64,000 bases of DNA from Pisaster brevispinus (GCA_023634235.1 JAMKCF010000030.1:2046001-2110000), one strand, 5' to 3'. Shown: positions 41,641-53,400, counted from the first letter of the stretch. Notes: generated from the sequence alone by a model not told the origin. Numbers and translations: made by a program.

Positions 41641-41704
41641 GTACCTAGCTAGAGCGTACCCCAAAGCTGGAAAGCTCAAGGAATGCAAACAATCTCTACT
41701 CAAG
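41641..41704 (+). pseudogene. CTR9: CTR9 exon remnant 10 (short)
   Basis: LARAYPKAGKLKECKQSLLK then GTAACG. Matches [20 protein letters not shown] of CTR9. The 5' part of the exon is unclear because of SINE sequence directly upstream. About 120 residues normally coded between exon 9 and here are missing. Confidence 0.82.
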
Positions 41705-41930
41705 GTAACGTCATTTATTTTAATTTGTCAATTTTGAATGAATTTTTGTGAGACATTTCTTTCCCTGACCTATTTATCAGGGATGAAGAAGTTCAACCTG
41801 TTATCTGATTTCAGACTTTCTTAAGTCTGCCTGCTAAACTAAATGCTGTATTTTTCTCCAAATAAAAACGAGTCAGCCTCCTTGATCTTATTCTCTAGCA
41901 CTGAGGATACTGTTCCCAAAAGCTCCATGG

Positions 41931-42846
41931 ACCCCGTTTACACTAGATCCAGAAAGGTGGATCAGACCCGGGTCTGATCCGGCAGTGTGGATTATCGGCT
42001 AGTGTAAAGGCAAAAAGATCTGGCAATTTTAATCCACCTTTCGAGGAGGGTTGTATCTGGCAATTGGTGGATCAGATCCGGCAAAGTGGATTCCAAATAC
42101 AAGTGTAAACGCAAAAGGGGATCAGACACCGCAATTCGATGTGGTCATTTCCGGTTTCGCTACGAATGGCGCGCTTTTTGCTTGTGCTTTGGTGGGTTAT
42201 CCGTCGCTGGTTATATTTGTGTGTGTGTGTGCTGTGTGCACATGGGCTCATATTCGGAACCTTATGGAGACCAAGGACAAAACCAAAAAGGGAAAACAAA
42301 AGGTCTCCACATGGAAATTCTTAAGACCGGGGTGCTCCACAAGGAAATTTGTGTACAAAGTCTACGGGAAACTGTTAAGTGCAGGGACAAAGGAAAGAAC
42401 AAAAGAATGCTCCACAAGGATGCATTTTTGAGAATGTGTGGACTGTGCGTGTGTGAAACGTTTTGTTGTTTTCAGCGTCCTTATACATCAGCGTTACGTT
42501 CGGAGCTTGCCTTGTTGGTGTATTTTGTTAATTTCCATCTACAAAATATTTCTACCTGCATGGTCGTTATCCGTATCATTTGCTGTACTGTATTTTCTGC
42601 ATTCTACCTTCGCATTGATAATATTTCTAGAAGTGGCGCGCTGTAATTGTGACCTTTGATCTTTGCCATGTAACCCTTGAGCTCTTAGCGAGGAGCGCTG
42701 ACGTCGTGACCAATATACATCTGGCTCAAAAGTGGGATCGGAGCCGAATCAAGTGCTGGTGTAAACGCGACACATGATCTTGATCTGCGGTCGTTAAAAT
42801 ATTGCCGGATCTCAATCCACCTTTCTGGATCTAGTGTAAACGCGGT
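41931..42846. mobile_element. 916-bp element with 32-bp terminal inverted repeats
   Basis: Left end ACCCCGTTTACACTAGATCC (then AGAAAGGTGGAT) and right end ATCCACCTTTCTGGATCTAG (then TGTAAACGCGGT) are inverted with one mismatch over about 32 bp. Further inverted sub-repeats (AGATCTGGCAATTT, GGATCAGATCCGG) lie inside. A 186-codon open frame (42086-42646, +), containing a Cys/Val-rich stretch, resembles no transposase I know and overlaps another open frame, so it may be spurious. It splits a repeat seen uninterrupted at 31095-31205. Confidence 0.8.
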
Positions 42847-43272
42847 GTTGGAATCTATAACTCCAGGTGTTACCAAAAGATGGAAATGCCACCATTTCAA
42901 TGTACCTCCTAAGATCTGGATCCCAGTTTCAGACTTTTTTTGTCAGCATTGACTCTCACCCCTGATTTATATTTTATTATATTTTGGGTAATTTTTTTGT
43001 TTACACTCGCATGTTTACCAAAATTCCTCAAAATATATTTCATTCCATAGTTTTAACTTCTGATAATTTACTTTGTTTTAGTTGCTCATAATTATGCTCC
43101 TGGTTTAATGTGTGTGGAGGGATTGATCTTCATTGAGTTAATGTTTCTGTTTCTATTTTACATTCCTCAAAGTGTACATTATAGCATGAATGATGTCATT
43201 CCCAATCGTCTTGGAAGTGGTTTCGTGCACATGATTGCAGTTATATGTGTATTTTTAGTTAAAGGGGCTCAC

Positions 43273-43373
43273 CTGTTCCTTTGTTTTTTATCATCATTTT
43301 TAATGGTTGCAGCTGGTCTTCTTTCTAATGTTAGCTAAATATTATTTTTTTATGTGTTTATTGTAGAATCTTA
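43273..43373 (+). repeat. displaced tail of the 40.8-41.5 kb tandem unit
   Basis: CCTGTTCCTTTGTTTTTTAT, then CAGCTGGTCTTCTTTCTAAT and TTATTGTAGAATC match 41092-41188. It marks the right edge of the material inserted in unit 2. Confidence 0.8.
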
Positions 43374-43639
43374 ACTGTAGGATATTTTACAACATAACCT
43401 TTCGCGAAAGCGGACCAATCAGGTGCCGATTTAGGCTCAATTGATGCATGCCACTCATGTACTGTACACCGTGGCTGTCAACTGGCTGTGTGTGTGTCAC
43501 GGCCGGCCGATTGGTTTAAGCTTATACGCTGGGCGGCTTATACACTGAAACTGACAGTTGTTTTGACAATTTCTGGGTATTGCGGCTTATGCACTGGGCA
43601 GCTTATATGCCGAAGATTACGGTAATATACAAATTGAAG

Positions 43640-44630
43640 TTCAAATGTTAACTTTTGAGTCTGATAAATATCTTTCAATTCTGTTGAGTGAGGAAACACT
43701 CTCGCCCATAATACAAATGAGATAAATCTTCTCTAATATGCAAATATTTTGATGCGATTCTATTTTAAATGAGTCATGTTTTTGCACGGTCACGCTAAAC
43801 TCTATACAGTTAGATATATCAAAAAATCAAAGAAGAATGACAGAGGACCGGTTGCTTTTTGACTCGATGCCTCTTTTGCAGGTTACCATACTTGAGTGCG
43901 TAGAATGGATCGGCCTCGGACCTAATTAAAATTTTAACTATGGCTAATTTATCCAGTCTCCATGAGTAATCTTTTTCCAGTAGTCTGTTCAGTATCATTT
44001 GAAACCATAATTCTGCCAAATTTTTGACCCAATCTTGAAATTTTGACCATGACGGCATGGTCGATTTTGTTGGTTTTTCAGACCAAAAAATAAAACTCAC
44101 AAATTTCTCAATATATCTCAAACTATTGCTAATTTACCCAGTCCGCTCAAGTCTTCAGTAGTCTGTTCTGTATCATTTGAAACCATAACATTGCCAAAAA
44201 ATTATGAAATGTTGACACTGCATGGTTGATTTTGTTGGTTTTTCAGACCAAAAAGTAAAACTCACAAATTTCTCAATATATCTCAAACTTCTGCACCTTT
44301 ACCCAGTGTGCAGAAAAAGATCAAAATGAGAAAAGACCATACACTATTAAATAGAAAGATGTTAAATTTTAACATCTTTTTATTTAAAGAAGCACTAAGA
44401 AAAGATTTACCTCATTCGTATCTGTAAGTATACTCATCAAAATTGAAAGATATTCACCAGACTCAAAGTCAACCTTTCTTTTTACATTTATAAGTCTCCA
44501 TTATGAGGTATTATTGTTCAATTTCAAAACACTAGACCACACTGGACTTGTCTGGTCATTAGTTTACTGGCCTGCTCAAATATCACTGGTCTCGGGCCAG
44601 CGGCCCACTGTAAATTTTGAATTTAGGTTC
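43640..44630. repeat. inverted composite: hAT-like fragments around inverted satellite monomers
   Basis: 43640-43760 (ACTTTTGAGTCTGATAAATA) and 44390-44620 (ATTCACCAGACTCAAAGTCA, TGGTCATTAGTTTACTGGCC) are pieces of the CAGGGCTCGAA MITE interior in opposite orientations. Between them, 43805-44315 is reverse-strand satellite of the 47-61 kb type, about two to three diverged monomers (TTGACCATGACGGCATGGTC, TTGAAACCATAATTCTGCCA, GGTTTTTCAGACCAAAAA). Confidence 0.75.
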
Positions 44631-44721
44631 TGTCCTAGTTTGTCAATTGTTATTTAAGTACTGATATTCCACCACATGTGATATTCCAAACCAACTACAG
44701 AAGTACTCATTTTTAACAAAG

Positions 44722-45227
44722 ATGGATCTCAACACTGTAATATGGCAGCTCATCAAATGGTGCGATGAGTGGCTGGAGCGATGGGCCGTCATGTGGCTGA
44801 CTCTGATCCTTTATGTAAAAAATGTACTAAATATATGTTTGCGTTTAAATATGTAAAAGTATTTTTTGTACTTGTTGTCCCTTTTGTTACTTGTCGGCTG
44901 TATTGCTTATGTAAACTGCTATTTTTCAAGGCCATTTTAATTTCCTTTTCCTAATCTTTACCTCCCCCTGTGTGATTTGGTCTCGGCCAACATCGTAGAT
45001 GCCCTGCGGACCAAGTACAGCACCCTCCTGCGAATCCACCGACCACCGACCCCGCAGAGACAGGTCAGACACCAAACACCTAGGGGCAGGTCCTTCTGGC
45101 GTTGATCAGCGCAGCCTTTGCCAAGGTTGAGGCCAGCATTGCTGAGTTTGTACTCAAGATGGAGCAGTTAGTAGTGTCGACACAGTGGCAGAAAGTGGAC
45201 GTGATCCAAGAAGCTAAAGGCTTGCAG
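44722..45227 (+). CDS. exons of an unidentified gene, with a possible frameshift
   Basis: 44722-44814: ATG in AAAGATGG, MDLNTVIWQLIKWCDEWLER then WAVMWLTLILY, then GTAAAA; amphipathic/hydrophobic N-terminus. About 44970-45227: ...VDALRTKYSTLLRIHRPPTP, then VRHQTPRG, then, one base out of frame, QVLLALISAAFAKVEASIAE, FVLKMEQLVVSTQWQKVDVI and QEAKGLQ before GTAAAG. The second segment has clear coding character (amphipathic helices). The frame change at about 45085-45092 could be a lesion or a very short intron. A protein family is not recognised. Confidence 0.45.
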
Positions 45228-45539
45228 GTAAAGATTTGAATGTAAAGAACTTTACTAAAAAGTGGAAGACCCCTTCCTAAAAAGGAGGCCTGCAACCACG
45301 CAATTAAGTCTGTGTGCTTACAGTTATTTTTGTATTAGTGTAACCGTTTTTGAACTGTTTGGTTACCAGAAACAAAATTCAGAGTTTAAAGAATATTGGT
45401 TGATAAAAAAAATGGCTTCTTCATCACAGCAATTTGACGGCGAGCAATTCAGCCCTCCCCTCCCCCCTTCTTCAATAAAAACACACCAACAAAACAAAAA
45501 CACACCAACAAAAGAAAAATGTTTAGCTACTCTTGAGCT

Positions 45540-45575
45540 ACGCAGTGGTGTTTTCTTTTCTTTCTTTCTTTCTTT
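45540..45575 (+). repeat. TTTC microsatellite
   Basis: TTTTCTTTTCTTTCTTTCTT followed by TCTTTCTAG; about nine tetranucleotide units. Confidence 0.8.
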
Positions 45576-45997
45576 CTAGCCTATTTCACTGCAGGAGGAA
45601 AGCCTCTTCACCAATTCTCCATGTCACTCTATCCTGAGCGTCTGTTGACATGCGATGCCCTTACATGTTTCTAGTTCATCCCTCCATCTTCTGTTTTTAT
45701 CCCCCTCTTTTTCAGGTTTGGTTTCTGGAGTCCATTTGGTTGTTTAGCATGTCCAGCTGTTGTCATACCTCCTTGTTTGGTGACCTGCCCCTCTCCACTT
45801 CTTTTATTTAATGGTCTTAATAATATTCTGCACTCTTGATTTCATTCTTAAGTCCTCATTTGTCACCCTGTCTTTCATTGTTACTCCTTTCATTATTTTT
45901 TCCGTAGCCCTCTCTGTCACCCTTAGTTTTAGTGGTATTTTACAGACAGTCAAATTGACTCAATTCACCAGACGTCATAATAATCATCTTGCTTGTG

Positions 45998-46089
45998 CCA
46001 TTTTGGGAGTCCCTGTATGTTATGCAGTGTAGTGTGCATTTAAGGCACACTTACTACAATTTGGACGTGCATTTTGACTCCCAAAATGG
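45998..46089. repeat. short inverted repeat around a 64-bp loop
   Basis: CCATTTTGGGAGTC (45998-46011) and GACTCCCAAAATGG (46076-46089) are perfect reverse complements. Inside them, AGTGTGCATTTAAGGCACAC forms a smaller partial hairpin. Could be a small MITE or a hairpin. Confidence 0.8.
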
Positions 46090-46689
46090 TGAGCATGGCC
46101 GACAGTAGCTGCAGGTGACATTGGTGCAAGGGGTCAGTAGAGAATGTTTACAGGGTTCGTCCTTTGTCTCTCATCACATCACACTGCCAAGAGTTGTTGT
46201 CTGGCCTGTAGGTGCCCACTTCTGTGAATTAGCTCTGTTGATAGTTTTTTATTTCAATTCTGCACAGCCCAGCGTCCTTTTAGTTCAGCAACTGAAAGAT
46301 CACTCCGCTGTGTCAAGTTGTTGACCCAACTGTTTTGAGGCAACCTGGTCTTCTCGTTGTATGCACTGGAAACCTGCAATCGCTGTAGCTGAAATACCAG
46401 CACTGCCCATGGCATGACCACACCAGTTTACTGTGCGCTCTGGCCTCTGGTCTAATTGTAAATCATAAGCTTTTTAGAGATATGGTGGACACATTACTAG
46501 GGCACCATTTGGTTTGGATGGATCTGTCTGCTTACACCCAAACAAAACAGTACACTCGTAAAATGACTGCCATATCTCAAAAGGGCTAATGGCAATCCTC
46601 TCGATAGATTTTTGTGCTTGCAGCCAAAAGAAATAAGCATTTTACAGTGCACTGTAAGGGCACAAATTTGTGGTAAAGTGACACCATGA

Positions 46690-46910
46690 AATCTGTTCCT
46701 GAGCATCTTTAAAAGCTGTCGACTCTCCATGACTCTGCAGGAAGTTCCCTGAAAATAAACCAATCTTTCTATGTTGTGATGAACATTTTTGAAATTCTCC
46801 CTGATCATTAAAAAACTTTGTCCCTATTATGTTGAATGTAATTCCAAATATCTCTTTGATTCTTGTACAAAATCTCCCTGATTGCAACATGCAAATATTG
46901 GCAGCTTCGC
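46690..46910. repeat. dispersed repeat, third copy
   Basis: GGAAGTTCCCTGAAAATAAA, TCTCCCTGAT and TTGCAACATGCAAATATTGG match 15960-16185 and 17690-17925 with divergence. Confidence 0.6.
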
Positions 46911-47008
46911 GTCTGCAATAAGCTTAAAAGTTGACATTGATGCTCAGCCAGATTGTTGGTTGGAAGCTAGAAAGATTGATATTTTCAAGAGGTCTTTTTC
47001 CCCTTCAG

Positions 47009-47109
47009 GATGTCAAGATGACAGAGCAGATGTCCAGACAGCTCTCATATCGGAGGCTCAGTTCATCAAACCCATCAAGAAGTTCATGGCTGGCTTAATC
47101 AGGAAGCAG
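47009..47109 (+). CDS. further exon of the unidentified gene
   Basis: Between CCCCTTCAG and GTAAAA. In phase 0 from the previous exon it starts DVKMTEQMSRQL but soon reaches a stop. In another frame it reads DVQTALISEAQFIKPIKKFM then AGLIRKQ up to the donor. Joined with one base change, a sensible exon would result, so this too looks lightly damaged. The satellite array begins about 315 bp downstream; a later exon would have to lie beyond 13 kb of satellite. Confidence 0.45.
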
Positions 47110-47424
47110 GTAAAAATATAATCTTTTGTTTTATCTTTCTGTGACAACAGAACAACAATGTTAATTTTGTTCAAGTTGATCTTTAATGGATTTGCTCCAA
47201 TTTACCCCAAATGAACTAGTGTGTCTATACTCATTCCAAATATCACTTCAGTTGTCTTTCCAAGGGGTCCTGAAAGTACTTGTTGCCAGAACTAAGGGCC
47301 TTTGCTTTTGCATCCCCAAATTTGGTGAGAATTGAAAGGGCCCTGTGTTCAAACTTGCGTATTGATTTAATGTGTATGACTTTGGATGGCATGGGTGGCG
47401 TGTGCATGAAGCACTCACCTCTCA

Positions 47425-50400
47425 CCACTTTGACCCTGGTCCGAAGAACAACAAAATATCGACATTACCGGCATGGTCAAAATTCCAAGATTTTTTTTGC
47501 AATTTTATGGTTTCAAATGATACAGAACGGACTCTTGAAGACAGTTTACTGGTGCAGACTGGAAAAATACTTCATGGAATGAGATGTACCGGGAATTGTG
47601 TGAGTTAAGTTTTGGGTCCGAAAAACAAAAATATTGACAATACCGGCGATGGTCAAAATTTCAAGATTGTAAAAATAACTCATAGTTTGAGATGTATCAG
47701 GAATTTTGTGAGTTTAGTTATGGGTCCGAAAAACCAAAAAATCGACCATGCCGGCATGGTTCAAATTTCTAGATTTGGGTCGAAATTTTTTTGCCAATTT
47801 TATAGTTTCAAATCATACAGACGGACTCCTGAAGACAGTTTACTGGTGCAGACTGGAAAAATACTTCATGGAATGAGATGTACCGGGAATTGTGTGAGTT
47901 AAGTTTTTATTGACAAGACCGGCGATGGTCAAAATTTCAAGATTGTAAAAATAATTCATAGTTTGAGATGTATCAGGAATTTTGTGAGTTTAGTTATGGG
48001 TCCGAAAAACCAAAAAATCAACCATGCCGGCATGGTTCAAATTTCTAGGTTTGGGTTGAAATTTCTTTGGCAATTTTATAGTTTCAAATGATACAGAACG
48101 GACTCCTGAAGACAGGTTACTGGTGCAGACTGGAAAAATTAATCATAGAATGGGATGTATCGGGAATTTTATGAGTTAAGTTTTGGGTCCGAAGAACAAA
48201 AATATCGACAATACCAGCATGGTCAAAATTTCAAGATTTGGGTTGAAGATTTTTTGGCAAATTTCTGGTTTTAAATGATACAGAATAGACTCCTGAAGAC
48301 AGTTTACTGGTGCAGACTATTAAAATGATGCATAATTTTTCAGATATTGAGCATTTTGTGAGTTTAGTTATGGGTCCCAAAACCCTAAAAATCATCAAGA
48401 TTTTTGGTCAAAAATCTTTTGGCAATTTTATGGTTTCAAATGATAGAGCACGGACTCCAGAAGACAGTTTACTGGTACAGACTGGAAAAATGATGCATAG
48501 TTTGTCAGATAATGAAAATTTGTTGAATTTAGTTGTGGGTCCGAAAAACCAAAAAATCAACCATGCCGGCCTGGTCAAAATTTCAAGATTTTGGGTCAAC
48601 AATTTGTAATTTTATGGTTTCAAATGATACCGAATGGACTCCTGAAGACAGTTTTCTGGTGCAGACTGGAAAAATACTTCATGGAATGAGATGTACCGGG
48701 AATTGTGTGAGTTAAGTTTTGGGTCCGAAGAACAAAAATATTGACAATACCGGCGATGGTCAAAATTTCAAGATTGTAAAAATAATTCATAGTTTGAGAT
48801 GTATCAGGAATTTTGTGAGTTTAGTTATGGGTCCGAAAAACCAAAAAATCGACCATGCCGGCATGGTTCAAATTTCTAGGTTTGGGTTGAAATTTCTTTG
48901 GCAATTTTATAGTTTCAAATGATACAGAACGGACTCCTGAAGACAGGTAACTGGTGCAGACTGGAAAAATTAATCATAGAATGGGATGTATCGGGAATTT
49001 TGTGAGTTAAGTTTTGGGTCCGAAGAATAAAAATATCGACAATACCAGCATGGTCAAAATTTCAAGATTTGGTTTGAAGATTTTTTGGCAATTTTCTGGT
49101 TTTAAATGATACAGAATAGACTCCTGAAGACAGTTTACTGGTGCAGACTATTAAAATGATGCATAATTTTTCAGATATTGAGAATTTTGTGAGTTTAGTT
49201 ATGGGTCCCAAAACCCTAAAAATCATCAAGATTTTTGGTCAAAAATCTTTTGGCAATTTTATGGTTTCAAATGATAGAGCACGGACTCCAGAAGACAGTT
49301 TACTGGTACAGACTGGAAAAATGATGCATAGTTTGTCAGATAATGAAAATTTGTTGAATTTAGTTGTGGGTCCGAAAAACCAAAAAATCAACCATGCCGG
49401 CCTGGTCAAAATTTCAAGATTTTGGGTCAACAATTTGTAATTTTATGGTTTCAAATGATACCGAATGGACTCCTGAAGACAGTTTTCTGGTGCAGACTGG
49501 AAAAATACTTCATGGAATGAGATGTACCGGGAATTGTGTGAGTTAAGTTTTGGGTCCGAAGAACAAAAATATTGACAATACCGGCGATGGTCAAAATTTC
49601 AAGATTGTAAAAATAATTCATAGTTTGAGATGTATCAGGAATTTTGTGAGTTTAGTTATGGGTCCGAAAAACCAAAAAATCGACCATGCCGGCATGGTTC
49701 AAATTTCTAGGTTTGGGTTGAAATTTCTTTGGCAATTTTATAGTTTCAAATGATACAGAACGGACTCCTGAAGACAGGTAACTGGTGCAGACTGGAAAAA
49801 TTAATCATAGAATGGGATGTATCGGGAATTTTGTGAGTTAAGTTTTGGGTCCGAAGAATAAAAATATCGACAATACCAGCATGGTCAAAATTTCAAGATT
49901 TGGTTTGAAGATTTTTTGGCAATTTTCTGGTTTTAAATGATACAGAATAGACTCCTGAAGACAGTTTACTGGTGCAGACTATTAAAATGATGCATAATTT
50001 TTCAGATATTGAGAATTTTGTGAGTTATGGGTCCCAAAACCCTAAAATGCATCAAGATTTTGAGTCAAAAATCTTTTGGCAATTTTATGGTTTCAAATGA
50101 TAGAGCACAGACTCCAGAAGACAGTTTACTGGTGCAGACTATAAAAATGATGCATAGTTTGTTAGATGATGAGAATTTTGTGAGTTAAGTTATGGGTCTG
50201 AAAAACCAAAAAATCGACCATGCCGGCATGGTCAAAATTTCAAGATTTTGGTTCAAAAATCTTTGGGCAATTTTATGGTTTCAAATGATACAGAACGGAC
50301 TCCTGAAGACAGGTTACTGGTGCAGACTGGAAAAATAAATCATAGAATGGGATGTATCGAGAATTTTGTGAGTTTAGTTATGGGTCCGAAAAATCGACCA

Positions 50401-53400
50401 TGCCTGCATGGTCAAAATTTCAAGATTTGGGTCAGTTTTAATGATTTTAAATGATATAGAACAGACTTCTGAAGACAGTTTACTGGTTCAGACTGAAAAA
50501 ATAATTTATAGTATGAGATGTATCAGGAATTTTGTAAGTTTATAGTTATGGGTCCGAAAAACCAAAAAAGTGACCATACCGGCATGGTCAAAATTTCAAG
50601 ATTTTGGGTCAAAATTCTTTTGGCAATTTTATGTTTTCAAATGATAGAGCACGGACTCCTGAAGACAGTTTACTGGTGCCATCTGGAAAAATGATGCATA
50701 GTTTGTCAGATAATGAGAATTTTATGAGTTTAGTTATGGGTCCGAAAAACCAAAAAAGTGACCATGCCGGCATGGTCAAAATTTCAAGATTTTGGATCAA
50801 AAATCTTTTGGCAGTTTTATGGTTTCAAATGATAGAGCACTGACTCCTGAAGACCGTTTACTGGTGCAATCTCGAAAAATGATGCATAGTTTGTCAGATA
50901 AGAAGAATTTTGTGAGTTTAGTTATGGGTCCGAAAAACCAAAAAATTGACCATGCCGGCATGGTCAAAATTTCAAGATTTTGGGTCAAATTTTGTTTGGC
51001 AATTTTATGGTTTCAAATGATAGAGCACGGACTCCTGAAGACCGTTTACTGGTGCAATCTGGAAAAATAATGCATAGTTTGTCAGATAATGAGAATTTTA
51101 TGAGTTTAGTTATGGGTCCGAAAAACCAAAAAATCGACCATGCCGGCATGGTCAAATTTTCATGATTTGCGATCAAAATTCTTTGCGAATTTTATGGTTT
51201 CAAATGATAGAGCACGGACTCCAGAAGACAGTTTACTGGTGCAGACTATAAAAATGATGCATAGTTTGTCAGATATTGAGAATTTCGTGAGTTTAGTTAT
51301 GGGTCCGAAAAACCAAAAAACCGACCGTGCAGGCATGGTCAAAATTTCAAGATTTGGGTTGACAATTTTTTGGCAATTTTTTTGTTTCAAATGATTGATC
51401 ACAGACTCCTGAAGACAGTTTACTGGTGCAGAATGGAAAAATAACTCAAAGTATGAGATGTATCAGGAATTTTGTGAGTTTAGTTATGGGTCCGAAAAAC
51501 CAAAAAATCGACCATGCCGGCATGGTCAAAATTTCAAGATTTTTGGTCAAAAATCTTTTGGCAGTTTTATGGTTTCAAATGATAGAGCACTGACTCCTGA
51601 AGACCGTTTACTGGTGCAATCTTGAAAAATGATGCATAGTTTGTCAGATAAGAAGAATTTTGTGAGTTTAGTTATGGGTCCGAAAAACCAAAAAATCGAC
51701 CATGCCGGCATGGTCAAATTTTCATGATTTGAGATCAAAATTCTTTGCGAATTTTATGGTTTCAAATGATTGAGCACGGACTCCAGAAGACAGTTTACTG
51801 GTGCAGACTATAAAAATGATGCATAGTTTGTCAGATATTGAGAATTTTGTGAGTTTAGTTATGGGTCCGAAAAACAAAAAAAACGACCATGCCGGCATGG
51901 TCAAAATTTCAAGATTTGGGTTGACAATTTGTTGGCAATTTTATTGTTTCAAATGATTGATCACGGACTCCTGAAGACAGTTTACTGGTGCAGACTGGAA
52001 AAATAACTCAAAGTATGAGATGTATCAGGAATTTTGTCAGTTTAGTTATGGGTCCGAAAAACCAAAAAATCAACCATGCCGGCATGGTCACAATTTCAAG
52101 ATTTTTGGTCAAAAATCTTTTGGCAATTTTATGGTTTCAAGTGATAGAGCACGGACTCCTGAAGACCGTTTACTGGTGCAATCTGGAAAAATGATGCATA
52201 GTTTGTCAGATAATGAGAATTCTGTGAGTTTAGTTATGTGTCCGAAAAACCAAAAAATTGACCATGCCGGCATGGTCAAAATTTCAAGATTTTGGGTCAA
52301 ATTTTGTTTGGCAATTTTATGGTTTCAAATGATTGAGCACGGACTCCTGAAGACCGTTTACTGGTGCAATCTGGAAAAATAATGCATAGTTTGTCAGATA
52401 ATGAGAATTTTATGAGTTTAGTTATGGGTCCGAAAAACCAAAAAATCGACCATGCCGGCATGGTCAAAATTTGAAGATTTTGGGTCAAAAATCTTTTGGC
52501 AGTTTTATGTTTTCAAATCATAGAGCACGGACTCCTGAAGACCGTTTACTGGTGCAATCTGGAAAAATGATGCATAGTTTGTCAGATAATGAGAATTTTG
52601 TGAGTTTAGTTATGGGTCCGAAAAACCAAAAAACCGACCATGCCGGCATGGTCAAAATTTCAAGATTTGGGTTGACAATTTTTTGGCAATTTTATTGTTT
52701 CAAATGATTGATCACGGACTCCTGAAGACAGTTTACTGGTGCAGACTGGAAAAATAACTCAAAGTATGAGATGTATCAGGAATTTTGTGAGTTTAGTTAT
52801 GGGTCCGAAAAACCAAAAAATCGACCATGCCGGCATGGTCACAATTTCAAGATTTTGGGTCAAAAATCTTTTGGCAATTTTATGGTTTCAAGTGATAGAG
52901 CACGGACTCCTGAAGACCGTTTACTGGTGCAATCTGGAAAAATGATGCATAGTTTGTCAGATAATGAGAATTCTGTGAGTTTAGTTATGTGTCCGAAAAA
53001 CCAAAAAATTGACCATGCCGGCATGGTCAAAATTTCAAGATTTTGGGTCAAATTTTGTTTGGCAATTTTATGGTTTCAAATGATAGAGCACAGACTCCAT
53101 AAGACAGTTTACTGGTGCAATCTGGAAAAATGATGCATAGTTTGTCAGATAATGAGAATTTTATGAGTTTAGTTATGGGTCCGAAAAACCAAAAAATAGA
53201 CCATGCCGGCATGGTCAAAATTTCAAGATTTTGGGTCAAAAATCTTTTGGCAATTTTATGGTTTCAAATCAAAGAGCACGGACTCCTGAAGACCGTTTAC
53301 TGGTGCAATCTGGAAAAATGATGCATAGTTTGTCAGATAATGAGAATTCTGTGAGTTTAGTTATGTGTCCGAAAAACCAAAAAATTGACCATGCCGGCAT

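Larger units (their letters stand above)
30514..41704 (+). pseudogene. CTR9: CTR9 TPR-region pseudogene with introns (ten exon remnants)
   Basis: CTR9 is the tetratricopeptide scaffold subunit of the PAF1 complex. Ten segments in the correct order and strand match the TPR region from about residue 160 to about 650 of the animal protein, separated by introns with mostly good AG/GT borders. It is an unprocessed copy, not a retrocopy. Disruptions: in-frame stops at 31371, 39286-39383 (two) and 40255-40440 (one); frameshifts in the exons at 33956 and 38259; a 1.27-kb transposon inside the exon at 32032. Exons at 30514, 36198 and 37488 are intact. Exons for the first 160 residues and for the region between about residue 500 and the repeated GKLxECKQ segment, and everything C-terminal of it, are missing in place; a C-terminal part lies at 2.5-4.5 kb. 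Several stops are single-base changes from CAG or CGA, so decay looks moderate rather than ancient. Confidence 0.88.
45580..46995. other. intron/intergenic, with small inverted repeat and dispersed repeat
   Basis: No exon recognised. Contains the 45998-46089 inverted repeat and the 46690-46910 dispersed repeat. The C/T-rich stretch 45600-45950 may be an old minus-strand retroelement, but I cannot name it. Confidence 0.4.

Noticed and set aside
42086..42646. Protein-coding gene of 186 codons
   Set aside because: Lies within a transposon-like element, overlaps another open frame, has cysteine/valine-rich low-information composition and no recognisable domain. Left as a finding, not a gene.
52250..52270. 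p53-type response element in the satellite palindrome
   Set aside because: The half-site pattern RRRCWWGYYY is not met by GACCATGCC/GGCATGGTC.
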